From NCBI RefSeq assembly GCF_004785955.1, contig NZ_ML214300.1:299223-363222 (forward strand): 64,000 nucleotides of DNA. Reading direction: 5' to 3'. The position numbers and the translations under genes are program-made. Every line of letters begins with the position of its first letter. Positions within the stretch are counted from its first letter, which is position 1. Below are positions 1 to 8,463 of this stretch, one piece after another. The notes beneath the pieces were generated by a model. It searched no databases, was not told where the DNA came from, and worked only from the letters and a program-made list of their open reading frames with translations. This DNA comes from Halostella litorea. GTDB taxonomy: Archaea > Halobacteriota > Halobacteria > Halobacteriales > Natronoarchaeaceae.

Positions 1-2
1 TG

Positions 3-254
3 GAGATGGTCAACGGCGGCGACGTGCCGGCGGAGTCCCGGCTCGCGCTGTCCGACGCCCGGGGGCGCGGGCAGCGACAGCTCTCGGAGCCGCTCTCGGC
101 GGGCGACCGGCTGTTCGTGGGTCTCTCGGACGGCGGGGAGCTCCTGAAGGCTACCGACGGCGTGCCCGACGGGGCGAGGGCGCTGGAGGGGTTCGCCAGG
201 ACGACGATCCGGTACCGCGGGTACCTGCTCCTCCAGTCCGAGGGTCGCCTGTAG
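3..254 (+). CDS. C-terminal fragment of an unrecognised protein (5' end outside window)
   Basis: The reading frame is open from the first complete codon and ends at TAG 252-254, so only the last 83 residues are present. An internal ATG sits at position 6, but the frame stays open upstream of it, so the gene probably begins outside the window. The fragment has a beta-rich look, with a stretch reading LSAGDRLFVGLSDGGELL that loosely recalls the C-terminal domains of haloarchaeal type IV pilin-like proteins. That resemblance is weak and I do not assign a function. It converges on the ArsA-like gene with four bases between the stops. Confidence 0.5.
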   Translation, partial: EMVNGGDVPAESRLALSDARGRGQRQLSEPLSAGDRLFVGLSDGGELLKATDGVPDGARALEGFARTTIRYRGYLLLQSEGRL

Positions 255-258
255 GGCG

Positions 259-1323
259 CTACTCCAGGCAGGCTGCCACGATCCGCAGCATCGCCTCGCC
301 GCGCACCTCGTCGGCGAACAGCGGGACGCGCCGGACCTCGTGGCCGCGGAACACGTCCTGTGCGGCCGCCAGCGCGTCCTGCTGGACGTCCCAGCGCCGC
401 TGGCAGAACTCGCAGTCCTCCAGGTTCGGCGAGACGAACCGCGCGGCGTCGACGTCGTCGGTCACGTCCGCCAGGTCCTCCATCACCTTGTTGACGACGA
501 CGGTGCCGACGGGGATTTCGAACTCCCGAAGCTGGTCGAGCAGGCGCTCGGACTCGACGACGCTCATCTCCTCGGGCACCATCACGACGCGGAAGTCGGT
601 GCGGTCGGGGTCCCGGAGCGTCGCCCGCAACCGCTCGATCCGGTCGCTCAGCCGCCGCAGGTCGTCGATCCCCTGGTCGACCTCCTCCTCGCTCGCGCCG
701 CCGAACATGCCCTTGATCCCGTCCATCATCCCGCCGAGCCGCTCGCGGAGCGCGAGCATCCGCCCGACCATCGTGTCCATCACGTCGGGCAGTTCCAGCA
801 GGCGGAGCGTGTGGCCGGTCGGCGCGGTGTCGACGACGACGCGGTCGAACCGGTCGTCGTCGAGGTACTCCAGCAGGGTCTGCATCGCCGCGGCCTCGTC
901 GGCTCCGGGCATCGCGCCGCCCATCAGCGACTCCATCGGCCCGCCCTCGCCGCCCAGCAGTTCGCCGAGGCCGCCCATCGCGCCCTCCCCCTGCGCGAAC
1001 GCCGCGGTGCCGTCCTCGATGGCGGCGTCCGGGTCGATCTCGGCGGCGTACAGCGGCACCTCGTCGCGGATGCGCGCCGGGCGGGCCGGCACGTCGGTCT
1101 CGAAGGTGTCCGACAGCGAGTGGGCCGGGTCCGTCGAGACGACGAGCGTGGTCGCGCCGCCCTCGGCGCTTGCCAGCCCCGTCGCGGCGGCCATCGTGGT
1201 CTTGCCGACGCCGCCTTTCCCGCCGTAGAGAACGTACTCGGCGCTCGGGTCGAGCGACCTGGCCGCCCGGTCGACGGGCTCCTCGTCGACCTCGTCGACG
1301 GCCTCGACGTCGATAGAATCCAT
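259..1323 (-). CDS. ArsA/GET3-family ATPase
   Basis: A 354-residue P-loop ATPase of the ArsA/GET3 (TRC40) family. The deviant Walker A GGKGGVGKT is at residues 34-42, and the switch-like STDPAHSLSDTF follows. A methionine- and glycine-rich section (about residues 120-215, including GGMMDGIKGMF) matches the hydrophobic client-binding subdomain of GET3. A CxxC pair, C304 and C307, corresponds to the zinc site that joins GET3 dimers. The family either targets tail-anchored membrane proteins or, in ArsA, drives arsenite export; no ars genes lie nearby, so the GET3-like role is more likely (inference). The start at ATG 1323 gives an acidic N-terminal extension. It lies 38 bases downstream of the coiled-coil gene on the same strand, probably in one transcript. 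Confidence 0.9.
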   Translation of the reverse strand: MDSIDVEAVDEVDEEPVDRAARSLDPSAEYVLYGGKGGVGKTTMAAATGLASAEGGATTLVVSTDPAHSLSDTFETDVPARPARIRDEVPLYAAEIDPDAAIEDGTAAFAQGEGAMGGLGELLGGEGGPMESLMGGAMPGADEAAAMQTLLEYLDDDRFDRVVVDTAPTGHTLRLLELPDVMDTMVGRMLALRERLGGMMDGIKGMFGGASEEEVDQGIDDLRRLSDRIERLRATLRDPDRTDFRVVMVPEEMSVVESERLLDQLREFEIPVGTVVVNKVMEDLADVTDDVDAARFVSPNLEDCEFCQRRWDVQQDALAAAQDVFRGHEVRRVPLFADEVRGEAMLRIVAACLE

Positions 1324-1361
1324 ACGGCCGGGTAGCCGGCGGACGCTTGTGTACCCGTCGG

Positions 1362-2603
1362 TTACTCGTCGAGGTCGGACTCGCGGGTCACCGTCGGCCC
1401 GCCGGACCCCGAGAGGGGGTTGTCGTCGTCGCTCTCCTCCAGCAACTGCTCGAACTGCTCGTTCAGGTCGCCGCCGTCCTCGTCGTCGCCCGACGGTGCG
1501 TCGGCAGCGGCGTCAACGCCGCCGACGCGGCTCTCGACCTCGTCCAGACGCTCGCCCAGCGCGGACACCTCGGTCCGGAGCTCCAGCACCTCCTTTTCCA
1601 TGCGGTCGACCTGCTCCGGGTCGACCGCCGGCGCGGGGGCGTCGTCGGCGTCCGACCCGTCCACAGCGACGGCGGCGTCCGCCGCGACGTCCGCAACGTC
1701 GTCGACCCGCTCGGCGAGCGCGCCCACGCGGTCCCGCAGGTCCGCGACCGCGTCGTCCGTCCCGTCGCTCTCGACGGCCGCCACGCGCTCGTCCAGCGCC
1801 GTCACCTCGTCGGCGACACGCTCGACCGTGGGTGCGAGCGACGCGGCGGTCGGCCCGTCGTCCGCTGCGACGGCGTCAAGGTCGGACTCGGCGTCGGCCA
1901 ACCGGCTCTCCGCGGCGTCGAGGCGCTCGTCCAGACGCTCGACCGCGGCATCGCGGTCGTCGGCGTCGTCGGCCAGACCGGCGATCTGTCCGTCCGCCGC
2001 GTCCACCCGGTCGGTCAGGTCGGCGAGGTCCGCCCGCACCGCCGCGGTTTCGTCGTCGAGGCGCGCCATGTCCTCGCCGACGTCGCCCACGTCCCCGGCG
2101 AGCGCGTCGAGGTCCGCCTCGACCGCTTCGACCGACGCCGCCGCCTCCTCCACGTCCGCCGCGAGTTCGTCGACTCGCTCCGTCAGCGCGGCCACCTCGT
2201 CGGCGGACGCGGCGTCGTCGGTCGCGAGGCGCTCGTCGAGGTCGACCACGCGGTCCCGCAGGTCCGCGACGGCCCCGTCCAGTCCGTCGAGGCGCTGCGC
2301 CGTGTCGTCGTCCTCGGCCGCGGCCAGCCGCTCCTCCACGGCGTCGATCCGGGCCGGCAGGTCGTCCAGTCGGTCGACGCGCTCCGAGAGGTCGTCGAGC
2401 GCCGCGCGGGTTTCGGCGACGGCGTCCGCGGTACCGTCGTCAGCCGCGCGTTCGGCGTCCGCGAGGCGCGATTCCATGTCGTCGACGCGGCCGGCGTCGG
2501 CGGCCGCGTCGAGCCGTCGGTGCGTCCGGTACGCGAGGCCGAGGCCGCCGAGCGCGAGCGCGACGGCGAGCGCGAGCAGCCCCGAGACGAGCGGGTCAGC
2601 CAT
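1362..2603 (-). CDS. membrane-anchored acidic coiled-coil protein
   Basis: A 413-residue protein with one N-terminal hydrophobic helix (about residues 3-25) followed by roughly 330 residues of heptad-rich, Ala/Asp/Glu/Arg-dominated sequence (repeated LxxRVDxLxxR units) that should form a long coiled coil. The C-terminus is a disordered acidic tail. I recognise no enzymatic domain. The frame is open upstream, but ATG 2603 is preferred because it directly precedes the membrane helix and lies 29 bases from a TATA-like CTTATG, the leaderless arrangement. Its partner may be the GET3-like ATPase immediately downstream. A structural or scaffold role at the membrane is an inference from architecture only. 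Confidence 0.75.
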   Translation of the reverse strand: MADPLVSGLLALAVALALGGLGLAYRTHRRLDAAADAGRVDDMESRLADAERAADDGTADAVAETRAALDDLSERVDRLDDLPARIDAVEERLAAAEDDDTAQRLDGLDGAVADLRDRVVDLDERLATDDAASADEVAALTERVDELAADVEEAAASVEAVEADLDALAGDVGDVGEDMARLDDETAAVRADLADLTDRVDAADGQIAGLADDADDRDAAVERLDERLDAAESRLADAESDLDAVAADDGPTAASLAPTVERVADEVTALDERVAAVESDGTDDAVADLRDRVGALAERVDDVADVAADAAVAVDGSDADDAPAPAVDPEQVDRMEKEVLELRTEVSALGERLDEVESRVGGVDAAADAPSGDDEDGGDLNEQFEQLLEESDDDNPLSGSGGPTVTRESDLDE

Positions 2604-2627
2604 TGCGTACAACGACCGAGGTCGGGG

Positions 2628-2707
2628 GCATAAGCGTTGGCACGGCCGGGGCACGGGGACGGTGTGGGTCTTGTTGTCACGGGAGCGGTACGGTGGGCAC
2701 ATATAAA
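2628..2707. promoter_or_regulatory. divergent promoter region: coiled-coil gene and PhoU-like gene
   Basis: On the minus strand a CTTATG element at 2630-2635 is about 29 bases from ATG 2603. On the plus strand ATATAAA at 2701-2707 is about 36 bases from ATG 2740. Both fit archaeal TATA boxes, with a leaderless transcript to the left and a leader of about ten bases to the right. Assigned by position and composition only. Confidence 0.5.
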
Positions 2708-2739
2708 CGACGACGGTGGTCGCCCCCGTCGGCGGGGGT

Positions 2740-3402
2740 ATGCTCGCCGACAAAACCGACCCGAACGACCTCGCGGACGCGGTCGACGAGTTCCTGACCG
2801 CCCTCGTCGACGGGACCGACCTGCTGCGCACGCTCGTCGACGCCTACGGCGAGGACGGCACGGAGTTCGACCGCGCGGTCGACCGGCTGGCCCGGCTCGA
2901 ATCCCACTGCGACGACCTCGCGGGCGAGGTCCGCCGGGCCGTCACCGCCGGCGCGGAGCCGTCGTTCTCGACGGGCTATCTCTTCTCGGCCGACCTCGTC
3001 GAGGCCGTCGGCGAGGCCGACGACGTGGTCTCGAACGCCGAGACGTTCGCCAAGGAACTCGCCGTGATGCGGCCGTCGCTGTCGGACGACGCGCTCGCCG
3101 GCCTCCGACAGCTCGCCTGGACGGCACACGACGCGACGCGACACCTCGCCGCCGCGTTCCGCGAGTGGCTCTCGGCGGGCGGCGGCGACGCCGACGAAGT
3201 CGGGGAGTCGCTCGCGGCCGTCCGCCGGCTCGAACGCGACTGCGACGCCGTCAAGTACGACCTCATCGATGCCGCCTTCGAGGGCGGGAGCGACGCCGAG
3301 GCGCTCGTCGTCCGGGAGCTTGCGGTCGGGCTGGACGACGTGGCGAACGCCGCGGAGGACGCCGCCGACGCGCTCGCCGCGGCCCGGGCGGGGGCGGTCT
3401 AG
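2740..3402 (+). CDS. DUF47/PhoU-like protein
   Basis: A 220-residue, all-helical acidic protein resembling the DUF47/PhoU-like family, whose members form three- to four-helix bundles that bind metal clusters and often pair with phosphate transporters. Features seen are regularly spaced D/E residues in long helices and the conserved-looking segments RLARLESHCDDLAGEVRR and RRLERDCDAVKYDLIDAAF. No Pit or Pst transporter is adjacent, so a phosphate role is inferred only from the family. ATG 2740 is chosen over an upstream GTG because the TATA box is at 2701-2707. Its stop TAG overlaps the stop of the convergent aminotransferase in a shared CTAG. Confidence 0.75.
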   Translation: MLADKTDPNDLADAVDEFLTALVDGTDLLRTLVDAYGEDGTEFDRAVDRLARLESHCDDLAGEVRRAVTAGAEPSFSTGYLFSADLVEAVGEADDVVSNAETFAKELAVMRPSLSDDALAGLRQLAWTAHDATRHLAAAFREWLSAGGGDADEVGESLAAVRRLERDCDAVKYDLIDAAFEGGSDAEALVVRELAVGLDDVANAAEDAADALAAARAGAV

Positions 3403-4538
3403 AAGTAGTCCGCCAGCCGGGCGGCCGCCGCCTCGACCTGCGGCGTCACCAGCGCGAACCGGATCCACTCGTCGCGGCTGGTGCCGAAGGCCTCGCCGGG
3501 CATCCCGGCGACGCCCGCCTCGTCTATCAGGCGCTCGACGTTCTCCAGCGTGCCGGGGAACCCGTCGAACCGCGCCATGACGTAGAACGCGCCGTCAGGC
3601 CGGGTGTACTCCGCACCTGTCTCGTCCAGCGCGTCGGTGAAGGTGTCGACCCGGTCGGCCATCCGGCGGCGGTTCTCCGCGTAGTACTCCGACGGCGTCT
3701 CGCGCAGCGCCTTCAGCACGGCGTACTGGGCCGGGCGGCTCCCCGCCACGTTGACGAGCATGTGGCGGGTCTTCGCCCGCTGGACCAGCTCCGGCGGGAA
3801 CACCGCGTAGCCGACGCGGAGGCCCGTGATCGCCATCGACTTCGAGAAGGAGTTCGTCACGACCCGGCTGTCCGAGTCGACCGTCAGCGCGCTCTCGAAC
3901 CGCCCCGAGAAGTCGAAGTGGTCGTACACCTCGTCGGAGACCAGAAGCGCGTCGTGTGCCTCGGCGACCGCGACGAGTTCGCGGACCGTCGCCTCGTCGT
4001 ACACCGCGCCGGTGGGGTTGTTCGGCGAGTTGGCGACGATGAGCGCCGTCTCGTCGCTCGCCCGCTCACGGACGGCCGCGGGGTCGATCCGGCCGTCCGA
4101 CGCCGTCGGGACGAACGTCGCGTCCCCGTCGAGCAGGTTCGTCTTGCCCGGGTAGTACGGGTAGACGGGGTCGGTGAGCAGCACCTCGGACCCCTCGGCG
4201 ACTTCCAGCCCGACCGCCATCGCGAGGTAGTTCGCCTCGCCCGCGCCGTTCGTGACGACGACCTGTTCGGCGTCGACGTTCCGGCGGGCCGCTATCTCCT
4301 CGCGCAGCCCCGCCAGCCCCTCGCTCGGCGGGTACTGGAACGCGTCGGCCCCCAGGTCGGCGTACTCGTGTAGCCCCTCGCGGAGCGCCGCCGGCGGGTC
4401 CCAGTCGGGGTTGCCCGACACCATATCGATCACCTCGCCCGCGGCGGCGTCGCCGACCGCGGGCCACTCCCGGTCGCCGTCCTCGGCCTCGGCCGCGTAC
4501 TCCATCACGCGGAAGAACAGCGGCGTCTCGTAGTCCAT
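3399..4538 (-). CDS. PLP-dependent aminotransferase, class I/II
   Basis: A 379-residue fold-type I aminotransferase. Visible motifs are NSPNNPTGAVY (substrate/PLP pocket), SDEVYDHF (PLP ring Asp) and NSFSKSMAITGLRVGY, whose Lys should form the Schiff base. The C-terminal RFALV matches the conserved carboxylate-binding Arg region of aspartate-type enzymes. Amino donor and acceptor cannot be told from sequence; aspartate or an aromatic or branched amino acid are all possible. The frame is open upstream, but ATG 4538 fits the family start (MDYETPLFFRVMEYA). The gene is monocistronic, divergent from cinA, and its stop overlaps that of the PhoU-like gene. Confidence 0.9.
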   Translation of the reverse strand: MDYETPLFFRVMEYAAEAEDGDREWPAVGDAAAGEVIDMVSGNPDWDPPAALREGLHEYADLGADAFQYPPSEGLAGLREEIAARRNVDAEQVVVTNGAGEANYLAMAVGLEVAEGSEVLLTDPVYPYYPGKTNLLDGDATFVPTASDGRIDPAAVRERASDETALIVANSPNNPTGAVYDEATVRELVAVAEAHDALLVSDEVYDHFDFSGRFESALTVDSDSRVVTNSFSKSMAITGLRVGYAVFPPELVQRAKTRHMLVNVAGSRPAQYAVLKALRETPSEYYAENRRRMADRVDTFTDALDETGAEYTRPDGAFYVMARFDGFPGTLENVERLIDEAGVAGMPGEAFGTSRDEWIRFALVTPQVEAAAARLADYF

Positions 4539-4623
4539 ACCGGACGTTCCGGCAGCGGGCAGGAGTAGGTTTTGGTCGGGGCGGGGCCATACGGTTAACT
4601 GGCTTCCGGATGTCACGCCGCCC

Positions 4624-5121
4624 ATGAGCGACGCTATCGCGGAGCGGTTCGGCGACGCCCTGCGCGAGGCCGGCCACACCGTGGCCACGGCTGAGTCCTG
4701 TACCGGCGGCCTCGTGGGCGGACGGATCACCGCGGTCCCGGGGGCGAGCGACTACTACCACGGGACGGTCGTGGCGTACGACAACGACCTGAAGCGCCGC
4801 CTGCTCGGCGTCTCCCGGGAGGCGCTGGACGAGCGCGGCGCGGTGAGCGCGCAGGTGGCCCGCGAACTGGCCCGTGGGGTCCGCGACCACGCGGACGTGA
4901 CGTGGGGCCTCTCAACGACCGGCGTCGCCGGGCCGACGGGCGGCACCGAGGAGCACCCGGTCGGCACCGTCTACATCGGCATCGCCTACGCCGGGGCGTG
5001 GGGCACTGAAACGTCGTACGCGACCGCCACCCGCCACGAGTTCGACGGCGACCGGGCCGCGGTCCGGGAGGCGACGGTCGACCGCGCGCTGGGCGACCTC
5101 CTGGCCGAACTGGAGGGGTAG
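4624..5121 (+). CDS. CinA C-terminal domain protein (nicotinamide-nucleotide amidase type)
   Basis: A 165-residue stand-alone CinA C-terminal domain. The conserved AESCTGGLVGGRITAVPGAS segment near residues 23-42 contains the putative catalytic Ser, and STTGVAGPTGG near residue 100 is the second family signature. Characterised members deamidate nicotinamide mononucleotide in the pyridine-nucleotide cycle. The N-terminal molybdopterin-binding-like domain found in full-length CinA is absent, as in many archaea and proteobacteria (PncC-like). A GTTAACT about 28 bases before ATG 4624 suggests a leaderless transcript, divergent from the aminotransferase gene. Confidence 0.88.
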   Translation: MSDAIAERFGDALREAGHTVATAESCTGGLVGGRITAVPGASDYYHGTVVAYDNDLKRRLLGVSREALDERGAVSAQVARELARGVRDHADVTWGLSTTGVAGPTGGTEEHPVGTVYIGIAYAGAWGTETSYATATRHEFDGDRAAVREATVDRALGDLLAELEG

Positions 5122-5224
5122 CCGCCGCCCCCGAACCGGGACTCGCCGGCGGGACGACCGTCCGGCGAGCGCATCGCCAAGGGAAAGCCTTGTGCCCGTC
5201 CGGTCCGAGCCTCGGAGTACCGAT

Positions 5225-5707
5225 ATGAACAAACGAGGACACGTTCTCAACGCCGTACTGCTCTCCATCGGGTTGGGGTATCTCCTGGAACCGGTCGGCG
5301 ACGAACAGACGTTCATCACCATCGCGGAGGTCGGCGTGCCGGTCGTCCTCGGCGCGCTGTTCCCCGACGTCGACACCGCCTTCGGCAAGCACCGCAAGAC
5401 GCTGCACAACTTCCTCGTGCTCGGCGCGTTCGTCGCCTTCCCCTACTACTTCGGGAACCTGGAGTACGTCTGGATCGGCATTCTCACCCACTACGTGCTG
5501 GACGTCGCCGGGAGCAAGCGCGGCATCGCGCTGTTTTACCCCTACTCCCAGGAGTACGGCCTGCCGGTCGGCGTCGCCGTCAGCAGCAAACACTCCGAAA
5601 TAGCGACCGTCGTCGTGACGGCCGTCGAACTCGCCGCCGCCTACCTGATCATCTACCAGATCCCGCAGCTCAGCCTCGAACTCGGCGGGCAGGCTATCGG
5701 GGTCTGA
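5225..5707 (+). CDS. DUF457/YdjM-type membrane-bound metal-dependent hydrolase
   Basis: A 160-residue integral membrane protein with about four hydrophobic helices. It carries the family metal motifs: an N-terminal RGHVLNA histidine, FPDVDTAFGKHRKTLH around residues 53-68 and THYVLD near residue 95. Members are annotated as LexA-regulated, membrane-bound metal-dependent hydrolases, but their substrates are unknown. ATG 5225 is preferred over an upstream start because it begins directly at the conserved MNKRGHVLNA. A paralogue sharing the GKHRKTLH motif is at 38746-39300, on the other strand. The 30-base gap to the convergent PAC2 gene holds nothing else. Confidence 0.8.
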   Translation: MNKRGHVLNAVLLSIGLGYLLEPVGDEQTFITIAEVGVPVVLGALFPDVDTAFGKHRKTLHNFLVLGAFVAFPYYFGNLEYVWIGILTHYVLDVAGSKRGIALFYPYSQEYGLPVGVAVSSKHSEIATVVVTAVELAAAYLIIYQIPQLSLELGGQAIGV

Positions 5708-5737
5708 ACCGGCGAAAACCAGCCGCTTTCGGGAACT

Positions 5738-6499
5738 TCAGCCGATGTACCGCAGGTCCTCGTCCGTCGGGACGTCCATCGACTGCTGCTGTTCCATCTC
5801 CTGGATCTTGTTGATGACGTCCTCCATCTCGTCGGCGCGCTCCTCCAGGGACTCGTAGTCGAGTTCGAAACCGAGCAGTTCCTCCAGCGTCTCCAGCACC
5901 GCGCGGGCGCTCTTCGGGTCGACGAGGTAGCCGCTCGTCTCGCCCATCAGGCAGGCCGCGTCGAACTCCCGCCGCCGGCCGAGGCCGAGCAGGAGGCCGC
6001 TGACGCCGACGATGCCGCCGGCCGGCTCGTCCTCGCGGAACTCGACGCCGACCGCCTCCAGTTCCTCGACCAGCGACCCGTTGGCGGCCGCGCCGAGCAC
6101 GTCGTACTCCTCGATGAGTTCGCCGGTCGGCACGCCGCCCAGCGAGAACACCTCGTCGGCGCCGAACTCGTCGGCCACGTCGAGGAACGCGGACGCGAGC
6201 CGGTAGTGGCCGACGTTGTCCTGGGCCTGGTGGTCGCCGGTGAGAACGAGCAGGTCCCGGTCGCCGCCCTCGACTGCGTGGAACTCGGCGCAGGTCAGCG
6301 CGGCGACGCCCTCCTCGTCGATGTCGACCTGCGGCGGGAAGTGCTCGGAGTACACCCGTCGGACGAGGGTGCTGTCGAGCTCCTCCACGAGGTGCTCGGC
6401 CGCGAGCTTGCCGACGTGGCCGACGCCGGGCAGGCCCTCGACGAGCACCGGCTCCGACAGGTCGGCCTCGGCGACGGTCTCGATGTCGAGTTCGTCCAT
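5738..6499 (-). CDS. PAC2-family proteasome assembly chaperone homologue
   Basis: A 253-residue PAC2-family protein. The N-terminal LVEGLPGVGHVGKLAAEHL (residues 19-37) and the GGVPTGE and LLGLGRRREFDAACLMGETSGY segments are typical of archaeal PbaA/PbaB-like homologues of eukaryotic proteasome assembly chaperone 2. The C-terminal 50 residues form an acidic coiled coil ending with a hydrophobic-tyrosine-x-type tail (LRYIG), reminiscent of the HbYX motif used to dock on 20S proteasomes; this last point is my inference. It is the last gene of the translation operon, five bases after nop10. Confidence 0.9.
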   Translation of the reverse strand: MDELDIETVAEADLSEPVLVEGLPGVGHVGKLAAEHLVEELDSTLVRRVYSEHFPPQVDIDEEGVAALTCAEFHAVEGGDRDLLVLTGDHQAQDNVGHYRLASAFLDVADEFGADEVFSLGGVPTGELIEEYDVLGAAANGSLVEELEAVGVEFREDEPAGGIVGVSGLLLGLGRRREFDAACLMGETSGYLVDPKSARAVLETLEELLGFELDYESLEERADEMEDVINKIQEMEQQQSMDVPTDEDLRYIG

Positions 6500-6504
6500 A
6501 CGCC

Positions 6505-6687
6505 TTACTCGCGGGCGCGCCGCTTAAGAGCGCGTCGGTACTCGCCGTACCGGTCTTCGGGGTCGAACGGCGCCGGCGCGGAGTTGACGGCGTCCGCGCC
6601 GCAGTCGGGACAGGAGTCGGAGAGGGTGTACACCGGGCGGTCGTGTTCGTCGTCCCAGGCCGAACACACCCGGATATCGGATTTCAT
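6505..6687 (-). CDS. nop10: H/ACA RNP component Nop10
   Basis: A 60-residue protein of Nop10 length and layout: a small zinc-ribbon-like N-terminus, then the linker FDPEDRYGEYRRALKRR that wraps around Cbf5 and L7Ae in the pseudouridylation complex. The second cysteine knuckle CPDC (C26, C29) is intact. The first shows only C8, followed by SAW instead of a second Cys, so zinc binding may be weakened or use another ligand. It lies between aIF2-alpha and the PAC2 gene, matching the conserved archaeal order. The 79-base gap upstream (6688-6766) holds no other gene. Confidence 0.92.
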   Translation of the reverse strand: MKSDIRVCSAWDDEHDRPVYTLSDSCPDCGADAVNSAPAPFDPEDRYGEYRRALKRRARE

Positions 6688-6766
6688 ACTGTTTGCTCCC
6701 GCCGATCACCGGCGAGCGCCCCCACCGGGGCCGGCGATAACCGGTGACCGGTGCGGGCGACCGCCA

Positions 6767-7567
6767 TCATTCCTCGTCGGTGCGGCGGTCGCGGTGGAAC
6801 TCGCCGGCCCCGCCGAACTCGGCGATCCGGTCGGCGGCGCGGGCGGCGCTCTCCTCTAGCTGGTCCTCCGCGGTCTTGTAGTTGGGCGCGCGGACCCGGA
6901 TCCGGTACTCGGGTGCGCCCACGTAGGTCACTTCGAGGTCGACCTCCTCGGGCACTTCCCCGTTGCCCTCGGCGGCCTGCAGCGCCTCCTTGACGGCGTC
7001 GACGCCGTCGCCGTCGGGACACTCCAGGTCGACGTAGCCGGTCACGTTGACGTAGGGGACCGACACGTTCTCGCGGGCCGTCTCGACGATGGCCGCTATC
7101 TCCTCGTCGTCGAGGTCGGCGTCCTCGAGGGCCTCCTCGCCGTGGATGGCGGCCTGCTCGAAGCCGTCGTAGAGGCTGCCGTGGATCGAGAGCAACTCGT
7201 TGGCGACCGTGCCGTACGTCTCGTCGTCGATGTCCTCGCCGAAGGCCAGTTCCATCCAGTTGTCGGCCTTCTGCTCGTTTTTCCACTCCTGGATCTTGTC
7301 GGAGCGCTGGTGGTCGTTGACGTCCTTCAGCGAGAGGTCTATCTGCTGGGAGTCGCGGTCGACGTCGAGCACTTTACAGACGACGGTCTGGCCCTCGCGC
7401 ACGTGGTCGCGGACGTTCTTGATCCACCCGCTGGCGACCTCGCTGATGTGGATGAGGCCGCGCTTGTCCTCGTACTCCTCCAGGTCGACGAACACGCCGA
7501 AGTCCTCTATCTCGTCTATCTTGCCGACGACGAGTTCGCCGTTCTCGGGCCAGCCGCTGAACTTCAT
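6767..7567 (-). CDS. eif2a: translation initiation factor aIF2 alpha subunit
   Basis: A 266-residue homologue of eukaryotic eIF2-alpha. The N-terminal S1 RNA-binding domain (about residues 8-82, with [26 protein letters not shown]) is followed by a helical domain and an alpha-beta C-terminal domain that binds the gamma subunit. The protein helps deliver initiator Met-tRNA to the ribosome. ATG 7567 overlaps the stop of rps27e (ATGA), supporting this start over longer frames. The initiator tRNA gene itself lies 5.5 kb away at 13034. Confidence 0.96.
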   Translation of the reverse strand: MKFSGWPENGELVVGKIDEIEDFGVFVDLEEYEDKRGLIHISEVASGWIKNVRDHVREGQTVVCKVLDVDRDSQQIDLSLKDVNDHQRSDKIQEWKNEQKADNWMELAFGEDIDDETYGTVANELLSIHGSLYDGFEQAAIHGEEALEDADLDDEEIAAIVETARENVSVPYVNVTGYVDLECPDGDGVDAVKEALQAAEGNGEVPEEVDLEVTYVGAPEYRIRVRAPNYKTAEDQLEESAARAADRIAEFGGAGEFHRDRRTDEE

Positions 7568-7737
7568 CGTGCTTCGACGGTCTCTATGACTTCGCCCTCG
7601 TAGTCGGCCTTCCCGCCCGTGGGGCGAGCGAGCGTGTGCCCGCAGACGGCACACGACACCTCGGTCGAGGCCTTCTCGAAGACGGTCTGTTCGTTCTCGC
7701 AGTCCGGACAGCGGACGGTGTGGAAGCTTCCTGCCAT
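7564..7737 (-). CDS. rps27e: 30S ribosomal protein S27e
   Basis: A 57-residue zinc-ribbon ribosomal protein read directly from the sequence. It starts [13 protein letters not shown] and ends [11 protein letters not shown]. The four zinc ligands are C10, C13, C29 and C32 (CPDC and CAVC), with the family [12 protein letters not shown] after the second knuckle. It sits four bases after rpl44e and overlaps aIF2-alpha by four bases, the conserved archaeal gene order. Length and spacing of the cysteines match the family closely. Confidence 0.95.
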   Translation of the reverse strand: MAGSFHTVRCPDCENEQTVFEKASTEVSCAVCGHTLARPTGGKADYEGEVIETVEAR

Positions 7738-7741
7738 TGTT

Positions 7742-8023
7742 TTAGTCGGTGAGTTCGAGTCGGCCGGCGCGCCATCCCTCGCGGAGGTGAGCCTGCCCGC
7801 AGTCGCCGCAGCGGTACTTGAGGTCCGTCTTCTTCGTGGGCTTGTCGCCGCCGGGCACCTTCGAGAACCGGCCGCGGTTCCCGATACCCTTCGACCCCTC
7901 CTTCTGCTTGCGGTCGTCCCACTTCATGCCGGTCGAGCGGCCGCCGCGGACCTTCTCGACCTCGTGTTCGTTGTGTTCGTTGCAGTGCGGACAGTACGTG
8001 TTGAAGCGTCGAGGCATCTCCAT
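7742..8023 (-). CDS. rpl44e: 50S ribosomal protein L44e
   Basis: A 93-residue zinc-binding ribosomal protein with the near-invariant [20 protein letters not shown] (residues 5-24; C11, C14) and the second knuckle CGDC (C72, C75) in a lysine-rich context. It contacts the E-site region of the large subunit. It is the first gene of the operon rpl44e, rps27e, aIF2-alpha, nop10, PAC2. An in-frame ATG two codons into the gene is an alternative start, but the MxMPRR form is usual in haloarchaea. Confidence 0.96.
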   Translation of the reverse strand: MEMPRRFNTYCPHCNEHNEHEVEKVRGGRSTGMKWDDRKQKEGSKGIGNRGRFSKVPGGDKPTKKTDLKYRCGDCGQAHLREGWRAGRLELTD

Positions 8024-8057
8024 GGATATCTACCTTACGGGCAGTTACGCGCCGTCG

Positions 8058-8063
8058 TTTAAA
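8058..8063 (-). promoter_or_regulatory. TATA-like element of the rpl44e translation operon
   Basis: On the minus strand TTTAAA lies about 37 bases upstream of ATG 8023, giving a predicted transcript start near 8035 and a leader of about 12 bases. It would drive the five-gene rpl44e operon. Assigned by position only. Confidence 0.5.
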
Positions 8064-8196
8064 ACCCGTTTGGTTCACGTCGGTCGCCGGGGCGGGCGGT
8101 GGCCCCGCCGGGTGGGACCGGCCGGGGAAACCAGCGCGTCGGGGCGCGACCGCGTCCTTCGAAGCGCTTAATTGCGTCTCTTCCGAAGCCGCTGGC

Positions 8197-8463
8197 ATGA
8201 AGCGACTCATCGTCTCGGGCGACCCCGACATCCGGAAGGACGCCATCATCGACTACGAGGGCGAGGAGCAGGTCGTCTTCCAGATCAACCGGAACGGTGA
8301 CTGGCACGGCCCCGAGGAGGTCCAGCTCTGGTGTATCGTCGGGACCGAGGACGAGCGCGAGGCCTACGAGACGCGCGACTACATCCCCCACTGGCTCGAC
8401 GTGGACCGGGTCGACGCCGAGGCGCTCGACGTCGTGAAGGCGAAAGGCGACCTCTCCGTTTAG
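8197..8463 (+). CDS. HAH_0734-family conserved haloarchaeal protein
   Basis: An 88-residue protein of a conserved, haloarchaea-specific family of unknown function. It begins MKRLIVSGDPDIRKDAIIDY, has a tryptophan-containing core (NRNGDWHGPEEVQLWCIVG) and no membrane segment. A CTTAATT element at 8167-8173 is about 27 bases from the ATG, so the transcript is likely leaderless. Its TAG stop overlaps the TAA stop of the convergent DUF2298 gene. Nothing in the context suggests a function. Confidence 0.85.
   Translation: MKRLIVSGDPDIRKDAIIDYEGEEQVVFQINRNGDWHGPEEVQLWCIVGTEDEREAYETRDYIPHWLDVDRVDAEALDVVKAKGDLSV

Noticed and set aside
1347..2797. Several 400+ residue open frames antisense to the coiled-coil gene
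   Set aside because: They are Arg/Pro/Ser-rich shadows caused by the high GC and lack of stops; the acidic frame is the halophilic one.
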